A DNA stretch of 44,768 bases from Bacteroidia bacterium (GCA_026415195.1 JAOAHO010000006.1:1-44768), one strand, 5' to 3'; positions 35,185 through 43,290 are shown, counted from the first letter of the stretch. Translations and numbers: made by a program. The notes: generated by a model from the sequence alone, not told the origin.

Positions 35185-36993
35185 ATGATGATTAGAAATT
35201 TATTATTGTTGCTTATTCTTGCATATTTATTGCCTGCACAAGTGATTCGAAAAGGAATCATGCAGGAAGAACATGAGAAATACAAAATCTTCGGTGCCCA
35301 CACCGAAGAATTCTGGGACTCGATACGCACTAAGGAATTAAACCGTTTCATAGATTTTCAAAGTAAACAATCATCGGGTACCAATACCTGCACCCTCACC
35401 AAAAGAGTTTTTGGTTGGCATCCGTATTGGGTCGGTTCGGCCTATCAAAATTATCAGTGGGCTTATTTATCTGATCTGTGTTATTTCAATTATGAAGTTA
35501 ATCCGTCCTCCGGCCAAAACAGCAATGCCTCCTTTGCCTGGACCACTGCCAGTGTGGTAACCGTTGCCAAAAATCAGGGCAAGAAAATTCACATTTGCGC
35601 CACTTTATTCAGTAATCACAGCACTTTTTGGGCCAGTACCTCTGCACAAAACACATTCATTAACAACATAATCTCACTCCTTAATGCCCGTGGTGGCGAT
35701 GGGGTTAACATCGATTTTGAAGGCATGGGGGCCTCCGACAAAGTTCCCTTCGTGAATTTCATAACCAACCTGAATAATGCACTCCACAATGCCAATCCAA
35801 ACTACGAACTTTCCATTTGTTTATATGCCGTGGATTGGAGTACCACATTTAACATACCGGCTCTTGATAACCTTGTTGATTTTTATACGATTATGGGATA
35901 CGAATACTATTGGAGTGGCAGTTCTCAAGCCGGACCAACCGATCCCATGTATAACTTCGTAACCAGTTACAATTATACCCTATCCAAAACAATCACGTAT
36001 TATATTAAGCAAGGAGCCACTCCGTCTAAATTACTTATGGGGCTTCCTTACTACGGACGTGAATGGGAAGTAACTGGCACTACAGTTCCAGCGAATACCA
36101 CCGGAAATTTTAGCTCTTCCAGAACTTTGGCATACATTAACAACAATCCTACAATTTATTCCGCTTCAAACAAATTTTGGGATTCTAATTCCTTTACTCC
36201 GTTCTACAAATATGTTCAATCAGGAAACAATCGTCAATGCTTTATCAATGATGTTTACAGTTTGGGGCGTCGCTATGATATGGTTAATCAGCGGGGACTT
36301 GGCGGAATAGCCATTTGGGCTCTGGGATATGATGATGGCATGACATCATTCTGGAACCTGATTAAAGACAAATTTACGACATGTGCGTCCGATGTATGTT
36401 TGGATAGTTTGTATGATATGGGCGGACCAAACCGAAATTATTACGATAATGAAAATTACGGGTATGTTATCGGAGTGCCTTCGGGAAGTTTGGTAAAATT
36501 GCAATTTTACAGCTTTAACATTGAAAACGGTTACGACTCCTTATGGCTTTACAACGGGCCAAATCAAAGCGCACCATTGATTGGAGCTTACACCGGCACT
36601 CAAAGCCCCGGAACTTTTACGGCTGCCACCAATAAAGTTTTCCTGCGATTTAAAAGCGATGCCGCAACAAACACTTTTGGTTTCAGAATCTATAAATCAT
36701 GCGCCACGCCTAACACAACATCAATATTCAATAATGATTCGGAACTATATGATATTTCAATTTTTCCAAATCCATGCCACGATATTTTGAATGTTTCTTT
36801 TTCGAATATATTTGAATTTCCACATTTCATTGATATTTTCAACATTCAGGGACAAAACGTTAAACATATTGAACTTACAGAATCCGTAAACGAAATTTTC
36901 GTAGATACACGAAATTGGCCATCGGGAATTTATTTTTTAAAGTTCAGGAATAACAGGCAAGGAATTTTATTTAAAAAAATAATAAAAGAATAA
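35185..36993 (+). CDS. Secreted GH18 chitinase-like enzyme with CUB-like domain and T9SS sorting domain
   Basis: A 602-residue protein with signal peptide (MMIRNLLLLLILAYLLPAQ). The GH18 barrel (about 70-390) has the active-site strand DGVNIDFEG: Asp172, Asp177 and catalytic acid Glu179, with Asn175 where many members have Asp. YTIMGYEYYW and GLPYYGREWEV are other barrel strands. Residues about 405-515 (YYDNENYGYVIGV, GYDSLWLYNGP) resemble a CUB domain. The C-terminus from about 525 (ISIFPNPCHDILNVSFSN ... GIYFLKF) is a type A T9SS sorting domain, so it should cross the outer membrane and be anchored or released. Substrate is probably chitin or another N-acetylglucosamine polymer. Confidence 0.92.
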   Translation: MMIRNLLLLLILAYLLPAQVIRKGIMQEEHEKYKIFGAHTEEFWDSIRTKELNRFIDFQSKQSSGTNTCTLTKRVFGWHPYWVGSAYQNYQWAYLSDLCYFNYEVNPSSGQNSNASFAWTTASVVTVAKNQGKKIHICATLFSNHSTFWASTSAQNTFINNIISLLNARGGDGVNIDFEGMGASDKVPFVNFITNLNNALHNANPNYELSICLYAVDWSTTFNIPALDNLVDFYTIMGYEYYWSGSSQAGPTDPMYNFVTSYNYTLSKTITYYIKQGATPSKLLMGLPYYGREWEVTGTTVPANTTGNFSSSRTLAYINNNPTIYSASNKFWDSNSFTPFYKYVQSGNNRQCFINDVYSLGRRYDMVNQRGLGGIAIWALGYDDGMTSFWNLIKDKFTTCASDVCLDSLYDMGGPNRNYYDNENYGYVIGVPSGSLVKLQFYSFNIENGYDSLWLYNGPNQSAPLIGAYTGTQSPGTFTAATNKVFLRFKSDAATNTFGFRIYKSCATPNTTSIFNNDSELYDISIFPNPCHDILNVSFSNIFEFPHFIDIFNIQGQNVKHIELTESVNEIFVDTRNWPSGIYFLKFRNNRQGILFKKIIKE

Positions 36994-37447
36994 CTTATTC
37001 AAATTAGGCGTCAATATTTTTAGTATTTAAAACCTAATTTTGTTAGTTAAATCAAGATTTTTTTAATAATTCAATGTTTTAAATCGCGTTTCTACGAACT
37101 TTTATCATTAATTAATTTCATTTCAAATATACATCAAAAACATTCATATTATTGCAATTGCAAATCACTAAGAATAAAATTCACTCGAAGTTAAAAAATT
37201 TATTCAAAAACTACCCAATTAAATATGAAAATTTGAAAACGAATTTGACGTTATGATGAGATTATAACCAATGATGAATTAATTAATCGCATTTTATAAT
37301 GATCTTCCATTAACTGATTAAACAAAAGATTTTGTTTTTATTTGCAACATATTAATAAAAATTTTTTTAATATGTTTTATGAATATTTACTTTAAAAACT
37401 TACAGAATATCTTTTTACTTTGCTTGTAAATAATTTTTATAAAACAA
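36994..37447. other. AT-rich gene-free region with two inverted repeats
   Basis: No protein or RNA gene is seen over about 450 bp. It contains two neighbouring inverted repeats: AAACAAAA-GA-TTTTGTTT (37320-37337) and ACATATTAA with TTAATATGT (37347-37375). They may help end the chitinase transcript or bind a regulator of the Rrf2 gene that follows. Base composition alone makes chance repeats likely, so I give this little weight. Confidence 0.4.
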
Positions 37448-37449
37448 AA

Positions 37450-37474
37450 ATATACTACTAATTTTGTAGAAAAT
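37450..37474 (+). promoter_or_regulatory. Palindromic operator candidate overlapping the rrf2 promoter
   Basis: ATATACTA, nine bases, then TAGAAAAT form an imperfect 25-bp palindrome with the same geometry as the site upstream of the sulfite reductase operon; the 16-mer AAATATACTACTAATT (37448-37463) is identical in the two. It covers the -7 element TAATTTTG (37459-37466) of the Rrf2 gene, so a bound regulator would block its own transcription. Inferred autoregulation. Confidence 0.55.
37459..37466 (+). promoter_or_regulatory. Candidate -7 element (TAATTTTG) for the Rrf2-family gene
   Basis: TAATTTTG fits TAnnTTTG and would start transcription near 37473, about 7 nt before the ATG. It is wholly inside the palindromic operator candidate. 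Confidence 0.5.
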
Positions 37475-37479
37475 AATTT

Positions 37480-37932
37480 ATGCTACCTCAAAAAACCAAA
37501 TATGCGATTAAAGCCCTGACTTATCTGGCCAAAAATTTTCTGGAGGAAAGGCCGGTAAGTATTGCCATGATTGCCAAAGAAGAAAAAATTCCAAGAAAGT
37601 TCCTTGAGCTTATTTTGCTTGATCTTAAAAAAAAGGGATATGTCAAAAGCGCTATGGGTTCCAAAGGCGGGTATTTGCTGAGCCGCCATCCAGAGGAAAT
37701 TATTTTAAGCCACGTCATCCGATCGACCGGCGGCCCCATTTCACTTTTGTCCTGTGTCAGTGTGAATTTCTACAAACCCTGTGCAGAATGTGAAAGCGAG
37801 GAACACTGTGCCCTGAGAAAAGTGATGCTGGATGTGAGGGAAGCATGCCTGAAAATACTTTCCAAAACCTCCTTGTTTGATTTAATTCAACTTGAAAAAA
37901 AACTCAAAAGAAAAAACAAGAACTCTGAATAG
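37480..37932 (+). CDS. Rrf2-family transcriptional regulator, likely of sulfur assimilation
   Basis: A 150-residue winged-helix regulator. The DNA-binding part is KTKYAIKALTYLAKNF followed by IAMIAKEEKIPRKFLELILLDLKKKGYV and the wing GSKGGYLLSRHPEEI. A cysteine cluster follows at 92, 101, 104 and 110 (C-x8-C-x2-C-x5-C), in the area where IscR-type relatives bind [2Fe-2S]; those usually use three Cys at 92, 98 and 104. It may sense a cofactor or sulfide/cysteine status. It lies just upstream of the sulfate reduction operon, and identical 16-mers in its own promoter region and upstream of that operon suggest that it regulates both. Confidence 0.88.
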   Translation: MLPQKTKYAIKALTYLAKNFLEERPVSIAMIAKEEKIPRKFLELILLDLKKKGYVKSAMGSKGGYLLSRHPEEIILSHVIRSTGGPISLLSCVSVNFYKPCAECESEEHCALRKVMLDVREACLKILSKTSLFDLIQLEKKLKRKNKNSE

Positions 37933-37951
37933 ATAAGGTTTTTAGAAGAAT

Positions 37952-37976
37952 ATATACTATTTAATTAGTAGTATAT
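37952..37976 (-). promoter_or_regulatory. Palindromic operator candidate upstream of the sulfate reduction operon
   Basis: ATATACTA and TAGTATAT are perfect 8-bp arms around nine bases. The 16-mer AAATATACTACTAATT found over the rrf2 promoter recurs here on the opposite strand (37963-37978). The site ends 21 nt before the -33 box of the operon promoter, a position more typical of an activator than of a blocking repressor. Confidence 0.6.
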
Positions 37977-37997
37977 TTAATTTTTTTTCGAAAAAAA

Positions 37998-38030
37998 TTT
38001 GGAGCTTGGAATATTTTTTCCATATCTTTG
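37998..38030 (+). promoter_or_regulatory. Complete Bacteroidota promoter for the sulfate reduction operon
   Basis: TTTG at 37998-38001, 21 nt, then TATCTTTG at 38023-38030 match the -33 and -7 consensus with correct spacing. This is the best promoter in the window. Predicted start near 38037, followed by a leader of about 135 nt that contains a small ORF. Confidence 0.7.
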
Positions 38031-38046
38031 CGTCAACATTTACTCG

Positions 38047-38115
38047 ATGACCCAAAAATTAAATCTAAACTTTGTTCACTCAAAAAATGCCCGAATAATG
38101 CGATGTTGGGCATAA
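38047..38115 (+). CDS. 22-codon leader peptide ORF, candidate cysteine-sensing attenuator
   Basis: An ORF starting about 10 nt after the predicted transcription start encodes MTQKLNLNFV, then HSKNARIM and finally RCWA before TAA, leaving 56 nt to the sulfite reductase start. The last codons lie in a possible hairpin, ATGCCC (38087-38092) with GGGCAT (38108-38113), and the Cys codon TGT (38104-38106) is in its loop. A second weak pairing, TTGATTT (38117-38123) with AAATCAA (38153-38159), lies between the leader and the main gene. I infer that slow decoding of Cys when cysteine is scarce changes folding and raises operon expression. There is only one Cys codon, so this is a hypothesis, but position and sequence are unlikely to be idle. 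Confidence 0.5.
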   Translation: MTQKLNLNFVHSKNARIMRCWA

Positions 38116-38171
38116 ATTGATTTGCTATTTCAATATTTCATTGCTTTTAATAAAATCAAACCAAAAATCAT

Positions 38172-40277
38172 ATGCAAAGCTTCAGAAGCGAATTGGAAAA
38201 TATCAAATATCCTACTAAAGTAGTAGAAAAAGACATTATTGAACTGGAAAGAAAAATATTTGAATTCAAAAAAGGCCAAATCCATGAAGAAAAATTCCGG
38301 AGTTTGCGCCTGGCCAGGGGAGTTTACGGACAAAGACAAAAAGGAGTACAAATGATTCGGATTAAAATTCCCTACGGTAAAGTCAACACCCGCCAATTAT
38401 TCCGACTTGCTGACATCAGCGACGAATACTCGAACGGCAACTTACACATTACAACAAGGCAAGATGTACAGTTGCATTTTGTGTCTTTGGAACGAACCCC
38501 CGAACTCTGGTATAAACTGGAACAAGACCAACTGACCCTTCGTGAAGCTTGCGGAAATACCGTTAGGAACATTACTGCCTCTGCTGAGGCCGGCATCGAC
38601 CCCAATGAACCTTTTGATGTATCGCCTTATGCCGATGCTTTATTCCGCTATTTCCTCAGAAAACCCTTTTGCCAGGAAATGGGCAGAAAGGTTAAAATTG
38701 CCTTTTCCTCATCCGATGATGATACTGCCTACACCTACATTCATGATTTTGGTTTTATTCCAAAGTTAAAGGATGGAAAAAAAGGATTTAAAGTGCTGGT
38801 AGGCGGAGGATTAGGCGCTCAGCCCTTTCATGCCCAAACGGCATTTGAATTTCTGGAAACAAATCGCATCATTCCGTTTGTTGAAGCTGCGCTCAGGGTG
38901 TTCGATCGTCATGGTGAAAGGACAAACCGCCACAAAGCCCGACTTAAGTATTTAATTGCTAAAATCGGATTGAATGAATTTTTAAAACTGACAGAAGAAG
39001 AAAAAAACAGTTTGAACAGTTCAACGGTGGAAATTGAAGAGTTTCCCTATGAACCCACAACTCAAATTAAAAACCTCCCAGATCGCCTTCCAGAACTTCC
39101 GCAGGAATATCACGAATGGCTTTCAACCAACGTTATCCGTCAAAAGCAGGAAAATTATTATGGTGTTTATTTGAAAATCCGAAAAGGAAACATTTCATCG
39201 CACACCATCAGAGATTTGTGCAAGATTATTGCAAAGTGGGGTAATGAAGAAGAAATACGACTGACCATTGGACAAGGAATTCTGTTAAGGTTTATTCCCA
39301 AGGAACATCTTCCTTTTCTTTATTCAGACCTTAAAACCATCGGATTAGCGGATATTGGAGCAAACTCCGTTGCCGACATCACCTCATGCCCCGGCACCGA
39401 CACCTGCAATCTGGCTATTGCTAACAGCACACAGTTGGCCGTTGAATTGGAAAAAATTATTTTACACGACTTCAGAGAATTGATCAATAACCGTGACATC
39501 AAAATCAAAATAAGCGGATGCATGAATTCGTGCGGCCAGCATGGCCTTGCACATATCGGCTTTCACGGAAGTTCCATAAAATCGGGTGATGTGGTTATTC
39601 CCGCCATGCAGGTGCTTATGGGTGGGCAAAATGCCGGCGAGGGTAAGGGTTTCTTTGCCGAAAAAATCATTAAGCTTCCTACCAAAAGGATCCCCCTCGC
39701 ATTAAAGTTAATTCTTTCGGATTATGAAAATAATGCAAGCCCTGAAACTTATTTTCATGACTATTACAAATCGAAAGGGAAGGATTATTTCTATCGTTTA
39801 CTAAAACCATTATCGGGAACCGAAGAAATTAAAGAAAATGAACTGCTGGATTGGGGGGCTGATGAAAAATTCAAGCCCGAGATCGGTGTCGGGGAGTGTG
39901 CCGGAGTTGTCATCGATTTGGTGCAAACCTTATTGTTCGAAGCCGAGGAAAAAATCGAATTTGCCCGTGATGCCTTTCAGGAAGGCCTCTATTCCGATTC
40001 CATCTACCACAGCTACTCCTCCTTTATTCATGCAGCCAAAGCAATTTTGCTTGAAAAAGAAATTCATGTGAATACGCATCATTCATTAATCAAAGAATTT
40101 GACAAGCATTTCAGTGAAACTTTTAAAATACCCGGAACGGAGAATTTTGAAAAAACCGTTTTGCTCATAAAACAAACTCCGCCGGGCCGTGAATTTGCAG
40201 GACAGTATATGGAGTTGGCAAAGAGCTTTCTTAAACTATGCAGGGAATATAAGAATCAAGTAATTGCCACCACATGA
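38172..40277 (+). CDS. Siroheme sulfite (or nitrite) reductase fused to a C-terminal HEPN domain
   Basis: A 701-residue protein. Residues about 25-545 form a ferredoxin-type siroheme reductase with two half-repeats; the [4Fe-4S]/siroheme cysteines are C406 and C412 (CPGTDTC) and C450 and C454 (CMNSC). From about 590, EEKIEFARDAFQEGLYSD to HHSLIKEFDKHF is a helical HEPN-type domain without the RxxxxH nuclease motif. Context (siroheme genes, cysH, cysDN) makes sulfite the substrate and ferredoxin the likely donor, since no flavoprotein cysJ is seen. HEPN may bind nucleotide, RNA or a partner. First gene of the operon; the stop overlaps the next start by 4 nt. The linker before HEPN (WGADEKFKPEIGVGECAG) is distinctive. 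Confidence 0.9.
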   Translation: MQSFRSELENIKYPTKVVEKDIIELERKIFEFKKGQIHEEKFRSLRLARGVYGQRQKGVQMIRIKIPYGKVNTRQLFRLADISDEYSNGNLHITTRQDVQLHFVSLERTPELWYKLEQDQLTLREACGNTVRNITASAEAGIDPNEPFDVSPYADALFRYFLRKPFCQEMGRKVKIAFSSSDDDTAYTYIHDFGFIPKLKDGKKGFKVLVGGGLGAQPFHAQTAFEFLETNRIIPFVEAALRVFDRHGERTNRHKARLKYLIAKIGLNEFLKLTEEEKNSLNSSTVEIEEFPYEPTTQIKNLPDRLPELPQEYHEWLSTNVIRQKQENYYGVYLKIRKGNISSHTIRDLCKIIAKWGNEEEIRLTIGQGILLRFIPKEHLPFLYSDLKTIGLADIGANSVADITSCPGTDTCNLAIANSTQLAVELEKIILHDFRELINNRDIKIKISGCMNSCGQHGLAHIGFHGSSIKSGDVVIPAMQVLMGGQNAGEGKGFFAEKIIKLPTKRIPLALKLILSDYENNASPETYFHDYYKSKGKDYFYRLLKPLSGTEEIKENELLDWGADEKFKPEIGVGECAGVVIDLVQTLLFEAEEKIEFARDAFQEGLYSDSIYHSYSSFIHAAKAILLEKEIHVNTHHSLIKEFDKHFSETFKIPGTENFEKTVLLIKQTPPGREFAGQYMELAKSFLKLCREYKNQVIATT

Positions 40278-41062
40278 AGAAAAATATTGTTCATAAGCCA
40301 AAATTATACATCGTAGGCGCGGGTCCCGGAGATCCTGAATTGATAACGTTTAAGGCATTACGCATTCTAAAAAATGCCGATGTGGTCTTTTATGATGCTT
40401 TGATCGATCCCCAACTCTTGGATTTTACTAAAACGGATTGCATAAAAATTTTCACGGGTAAAAGGAAAAACCGGCATGCTTTCACTCAGGAACAAATTCA
40501 TGAACTGATCCTACACTATTCGCAAAAATATGGCACCCTTGTCCGCCTTAAAGGAGGAGACCCTTTTGTTTTCGGAAGAGGATTTGAAGAAATTCAATTT
40601 GCCTCAGACAATGGTATCGAAACTGAATATGTTCCGGGCATTTCGAGTGCCATTGCCGTTCCCGGCATTTTTGGCATTCCCTTAACGGCAAGGGGGATAA
40701 GTAACAATTTTACCGTCATCACTGCCACTTCCGGGAAGGGAGAGCTAACCTCGAACATAAGAAAAGCCATTCAGGCATCCGGTACCCTTGTTATTCTGAT
40801 GGGACTAAATAAAATCCATGATATTCTGAAAATTTATGAGTTGCTGAATAAGCATGATACACCAGTAGCCGTGCTTCAAAACGGTACATTTAAAAATCAG
40901 AAAATGATATACGGAACCGTTTCCACCATCCGGAAAAAAATTCATGAACTTGTACCGGAATGGCCTTCCATCATTATCACAGGCGATGTGGTGAAAGCGG
41001 GCATGGATATTTTGAAAAAGAAAAAATTACCTCGTCAACAAAAAACCCTTGAATTACTGTGA
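40274..41062 (+). CDS. cobA: Uroporphyrinogen-III C-methyltransferase (SUMT)
   Basis: A 262-residue SAM-dependent enzyme that makes precorrin-2 from uroporphyrinogen III, the first step to siroheme. The signature VGAGPGDPELITFKALRIL begins the protein; VRLKGGDPFVFGRG, VPGISSAIAVPGIFGIPLT and VILMGLN follow as in the family. Its length is standard. It overlaps the sulfite reductase stop by 4 nt, and the next gene starts within or just after its stop, so it belongs firmly to the operon. The product is the substrate of the dehydrogenase domain encoded by the next gene. Confidence 0.95.
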   Translation: MKKNIVHKPKLYIVGAGPGDPELITFKALRILKNADVVFYDALIDPQLLDFTKTDCIKIFTGKRKNRHAFTQEQIHELILHYSQKYGTLVRLKGGDPFVFGRGFEEIQFASDNGIETEYVPGISSAIAVPGIFGIPLTARGISNNFTVITATSGKGELTSNIRKAIQASGTLVILMGLNKIHDILKIYELLNKHDTPVAVLQNGTFKNQKMIYGTVSTIRKKIHELVPEWPSIIITGDVVKAGMDILKKKKLPRQQKTLELL

Positions 41063-42570
41063 CTATGGCTTCAAAAGAGGTATTGGATATTGAAAATAAA
41101 AATCTGCTTTTTCCTGTTTTTTTGAAGTTGGAAGGGCGGGAAGTGCTGATTATAGGGGGCGGACAAGTAGCATTGGAAAAAATCAACACTTTGTTAGACA
41201 ACAACCCAAATACGTCCATCAAAGTTGTATCTAAAGACATTATACCAGAAATTACGGAATTATCCAACGCATATCCTAATCTAAAAATCATCAAAAAAGC
41301 TTATGAACCCGCCGACCTCGAAGGCATCGACTTAGTCATTACGGCAACCGATGATCTTTCGGTTACCGCCGGAGTCAGGGAAGATGCCCGAAAAAAAGGC
41401 ATATGGATGAATTCGGCCGACAAGCCGGAATTATGTGATTTTTATTTGGGGTCGGTGGTTCAAAAAGGACATCTGAAAATTGCCATATCCACCAACGGAA
41501 AATCGCCCATCATGGCAAAAAGAATCAAAGAATCGCTTTCCTATGCTTTCCCGGGAGAAATTCACGAAGTGTTGGAAAACTTGTATGAGATAAGAAAAAA
41601 TCTGAAAGTAGATTATCATCAAAAAGTCAAAACCCTCCGGAATATCACAAAAAGTTTTTCCGAACAACAAAAAAAACATACACTGCTCAGACAAATCAGG
41701 CGTACCTCTCTGTATTCCTTATGTATCTTACTGATTATGGTATTGGGGCATTTACTTTTCAGCGCCCTGACTTTTCAGGAAATCTGGACTGCCATCTCAG
41801 GAACCCTTAGCACGGAAATTTTGATTTACATGGGCGGTGGCTTCATGGCACAAATGATCGACGGTGCCCTGGGCATGGCCTATGGCGTGAGTGTTACCAC
41901 TTTTCTGCTTGGTCTTGGAATACCATCCATCACTCCTGCCATTGCCAGTGCGAGCATGCATGCCTCTGAAATTTTCACCACCGGCACATCCTCGTTGGTG
42001 TATATGCGATATAAAAACATCAATAAAAAACTATTCAAAAGTTTGGTTATCCCGGGTATTTTGGGCGCCATGGGTGGAGCATTGTTTATTTCCATCCTGA
42101 GCAAAAAATACGTTACCTATGTCCGGCCGCTAGTGGCCGTTTATACACTCACATTGGGAATTATCATCATTAAAAGGGCCATGGGCAGTTCCATTCACAT
42201 CAAAAATAAAATCAAAAAAATATTTCCTATTGCTTTTTTCGGCGGTTTTCTTGATTCGGTAGGAGGAGGCGGATGGGGCCCGATTGTTACTACTTCACTG
42301 ATTGCCGGCGGACGCGACCTAAGGAATACCATCGGATCCTCGCACCTGGCAAAATTCTTTGTGGCATTGGTGAGTACCATAACTTTTGTAGGTATTATCG
42401 GGCTGAGCCATTGGAAAATTATTTTCGGACTGATTGTAGGAGGAATGCTGGCCGCTCCCATATCTATTTACCTTTCACAAAAAATACCCACAAAAAAAGG
42501 GCTTATATTGGTGGGTTCCCTGGTTATTCTGATAAGCTTAAAAATTTTTGTTCAGTCCCTGTTTAAATAA
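41059..42570 (+). CDS. Fusion of siroheme synthase (precorrin-2 dehydrogenase) and TSUP/TauE-type transporter
   Basis: A 503-residue fusion. The N-terminal ~210 residues are the NAD-binding precorrin-2 dehydrogenase/ferrochelatase of siroheme synthesis (CysG N-terminal or Met8 type): VLIIGGGQVALEKINTLL, VITATDD, and GKSPIMAKRIKESL. After a linker come about eight transmembrane segments of the TauE/SafE (TSUP) sulfite/sulfonate transporter family, with GGFMAQMIDGALGMAYGVS near residue 255 and GGFLDSVGGGGWGPIV. I infer coupling of siroheme supply to movement of sulfite or sulfate, perhaps sulfite export or anion uptake. The start may be GTG 41059 (overlapping the SUMT stop by 4 nt) or ATG 41065. 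The next gene follows after 6 nt. Confidence 0.88.
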   Translation: MTMASKEVLDIENKNLLFPVFLKLEGREVLIIGGGQVALEKINTLLDNNPNTSIKVVSKDIIPEITELSNAYPNLKIIKKAYEPADLEGIDLVITATDDLSVTAGVREDARKKGIWMNSADKPELCDFYLGSVVQKGHLKIAISTNGKSPIMAKRIKESLSYAFPGEIHEVLENLYEIRKNLKVDYHQKVKTLRNITKSFSEQQKKHTLLRQIRRTSLYSLCILLIMVLGHLLFSALTFQEIWTAISGTLSTEILIYMGGGFMAQMIDGALGMAYGVSVTTFLLGLGIPSITPAIASASMHASEIFTTGTSSLVYMRYKNINKKLFKSLVIPGILGAMGGALFISILSKKYVTYVRPLVAVYTLTLGIIIIKRAMGSSIHIKNKIKKIFPIAFFGGFLDSVGGGGWGPIVTTSLIAGGRDLRNTIGSSHLAKFFVALVSTITFVGIIGLSHWKIIFGLIVGGMLAAPISIYLSQKIPTKKGLILVGSLVILISLKIFVQSLFK

Positions 42571-42576
42571 AAATGT

Positions 42577-43290
42577 ATGAACGAAGAAAGGAAACACATA
42601 ATCGAACTCATTAAAGATAAAATAAAAAACAAAAATGCATTTGAAATATTGGAATTTATCAGCAATTTGAAAGAGGAAAAACCGGCATTTTCCAGTAGTT
42701 TGGGGATGGAAGACCAGGTGATTACGCACATGATTGCCAAAGGAAAATTCAATATTGAAATTTTCACCCTGGATACGGGAAGAAATTTCCCGGAGTTTTA
42801 TCAGGTACTGAATAAAACCATAAAAAAGTACTCCATTCCCATAAAAACTTATTTCCCGGATACCGAAAAAGTAGAAGCGTTGGTAAATGAAAAAGGGCCT
42901 TTCAGTTTTTATGAAAGCATCGAGAACAGAAAAGAATGTTGCCAAATTCGAAAAGTGCTTCCCCTTAAAAGGGCCCTCAAAGGAAAAAGCATCTGGATTA
43001 CCGGTATTCGTTCGGAACAATCCGACAAAAGAAAAAATTTTGAACAGGTAGAATGGGATGAACACAATCAAATCATTAAAATTCATCCGCTGCTGCACTG
43101 GACATGGGAAGAAGTGAAGCAATATGTGAAAGAAAATCAGGTACCCTATAACATACTCCACGATAAAGGATTTGTGAGTATTGGTTGCCAACCTTGCACA
43201 AGGGCCATTGCAGAAGGAGAACATTTCCGGGCAGGGCGCTGGTGGTGGGAAGACACAGAAAAAAAAGAATGTGGATTACATAACCGATAA
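42577..43290 (+). CDS. cysH: APS/PAPS reductase of the iron-sulfur type
   Basis: A 237-residue adenylyl-sulfate reductase that releases sulfite using thioredoxin as donor. The substrate loop is SSSLGMEDQVIT with TLDTGRNFPE after it. The two cysteine pairs C121-C122 (KECCQIRKVLPL) and C204-C207 (SIGCQPCTR) mark a [4Fe-4S] cluster and point to APS, rather than PAPS, as substrate; the catalytic Cys is in the C-terminal ECGLH (C232). That removes the need for an APS kinase. It starts 6 nt after the transporter fusion and ends 11 nt before cysD. Confidence 0.93.
   Translation: MNEERKHIIELIKDKIKNKNAFEILEFISNLKEEKPAFSSSLGMEDQVITHMIAKGKFNIEIFTLDTGRNFPEFYQVLNKTIKKYSIPIKTYFPDTEKVEALVNEKGPFSFYESIENRKECCQIRKVLPLKRALKGKSIWITGIRSEQSDKRKNFEQVEWDEHNQIIKIHPLLHWTWEEVKQYVKENQVPYNILHDKGFVSIGCQPCTRAIAEGEHFRAGRWWWEDTEKKECGLHNR

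Noticed and set aside
37320-37375. Two inverted repeats as an intrinsic terminator of the chitinase gene
   Set aside because: Stems are entirely A/T-rich and more than 300 nt from the stop; chance repeats are likely in this composition.
37998-38171. Known metabolite riboswitch (SAM-type) in the sulfur operon leader
   Set aside because: I cannot match the leader to any riboswitch class that I know; the short ORF explains its position better.
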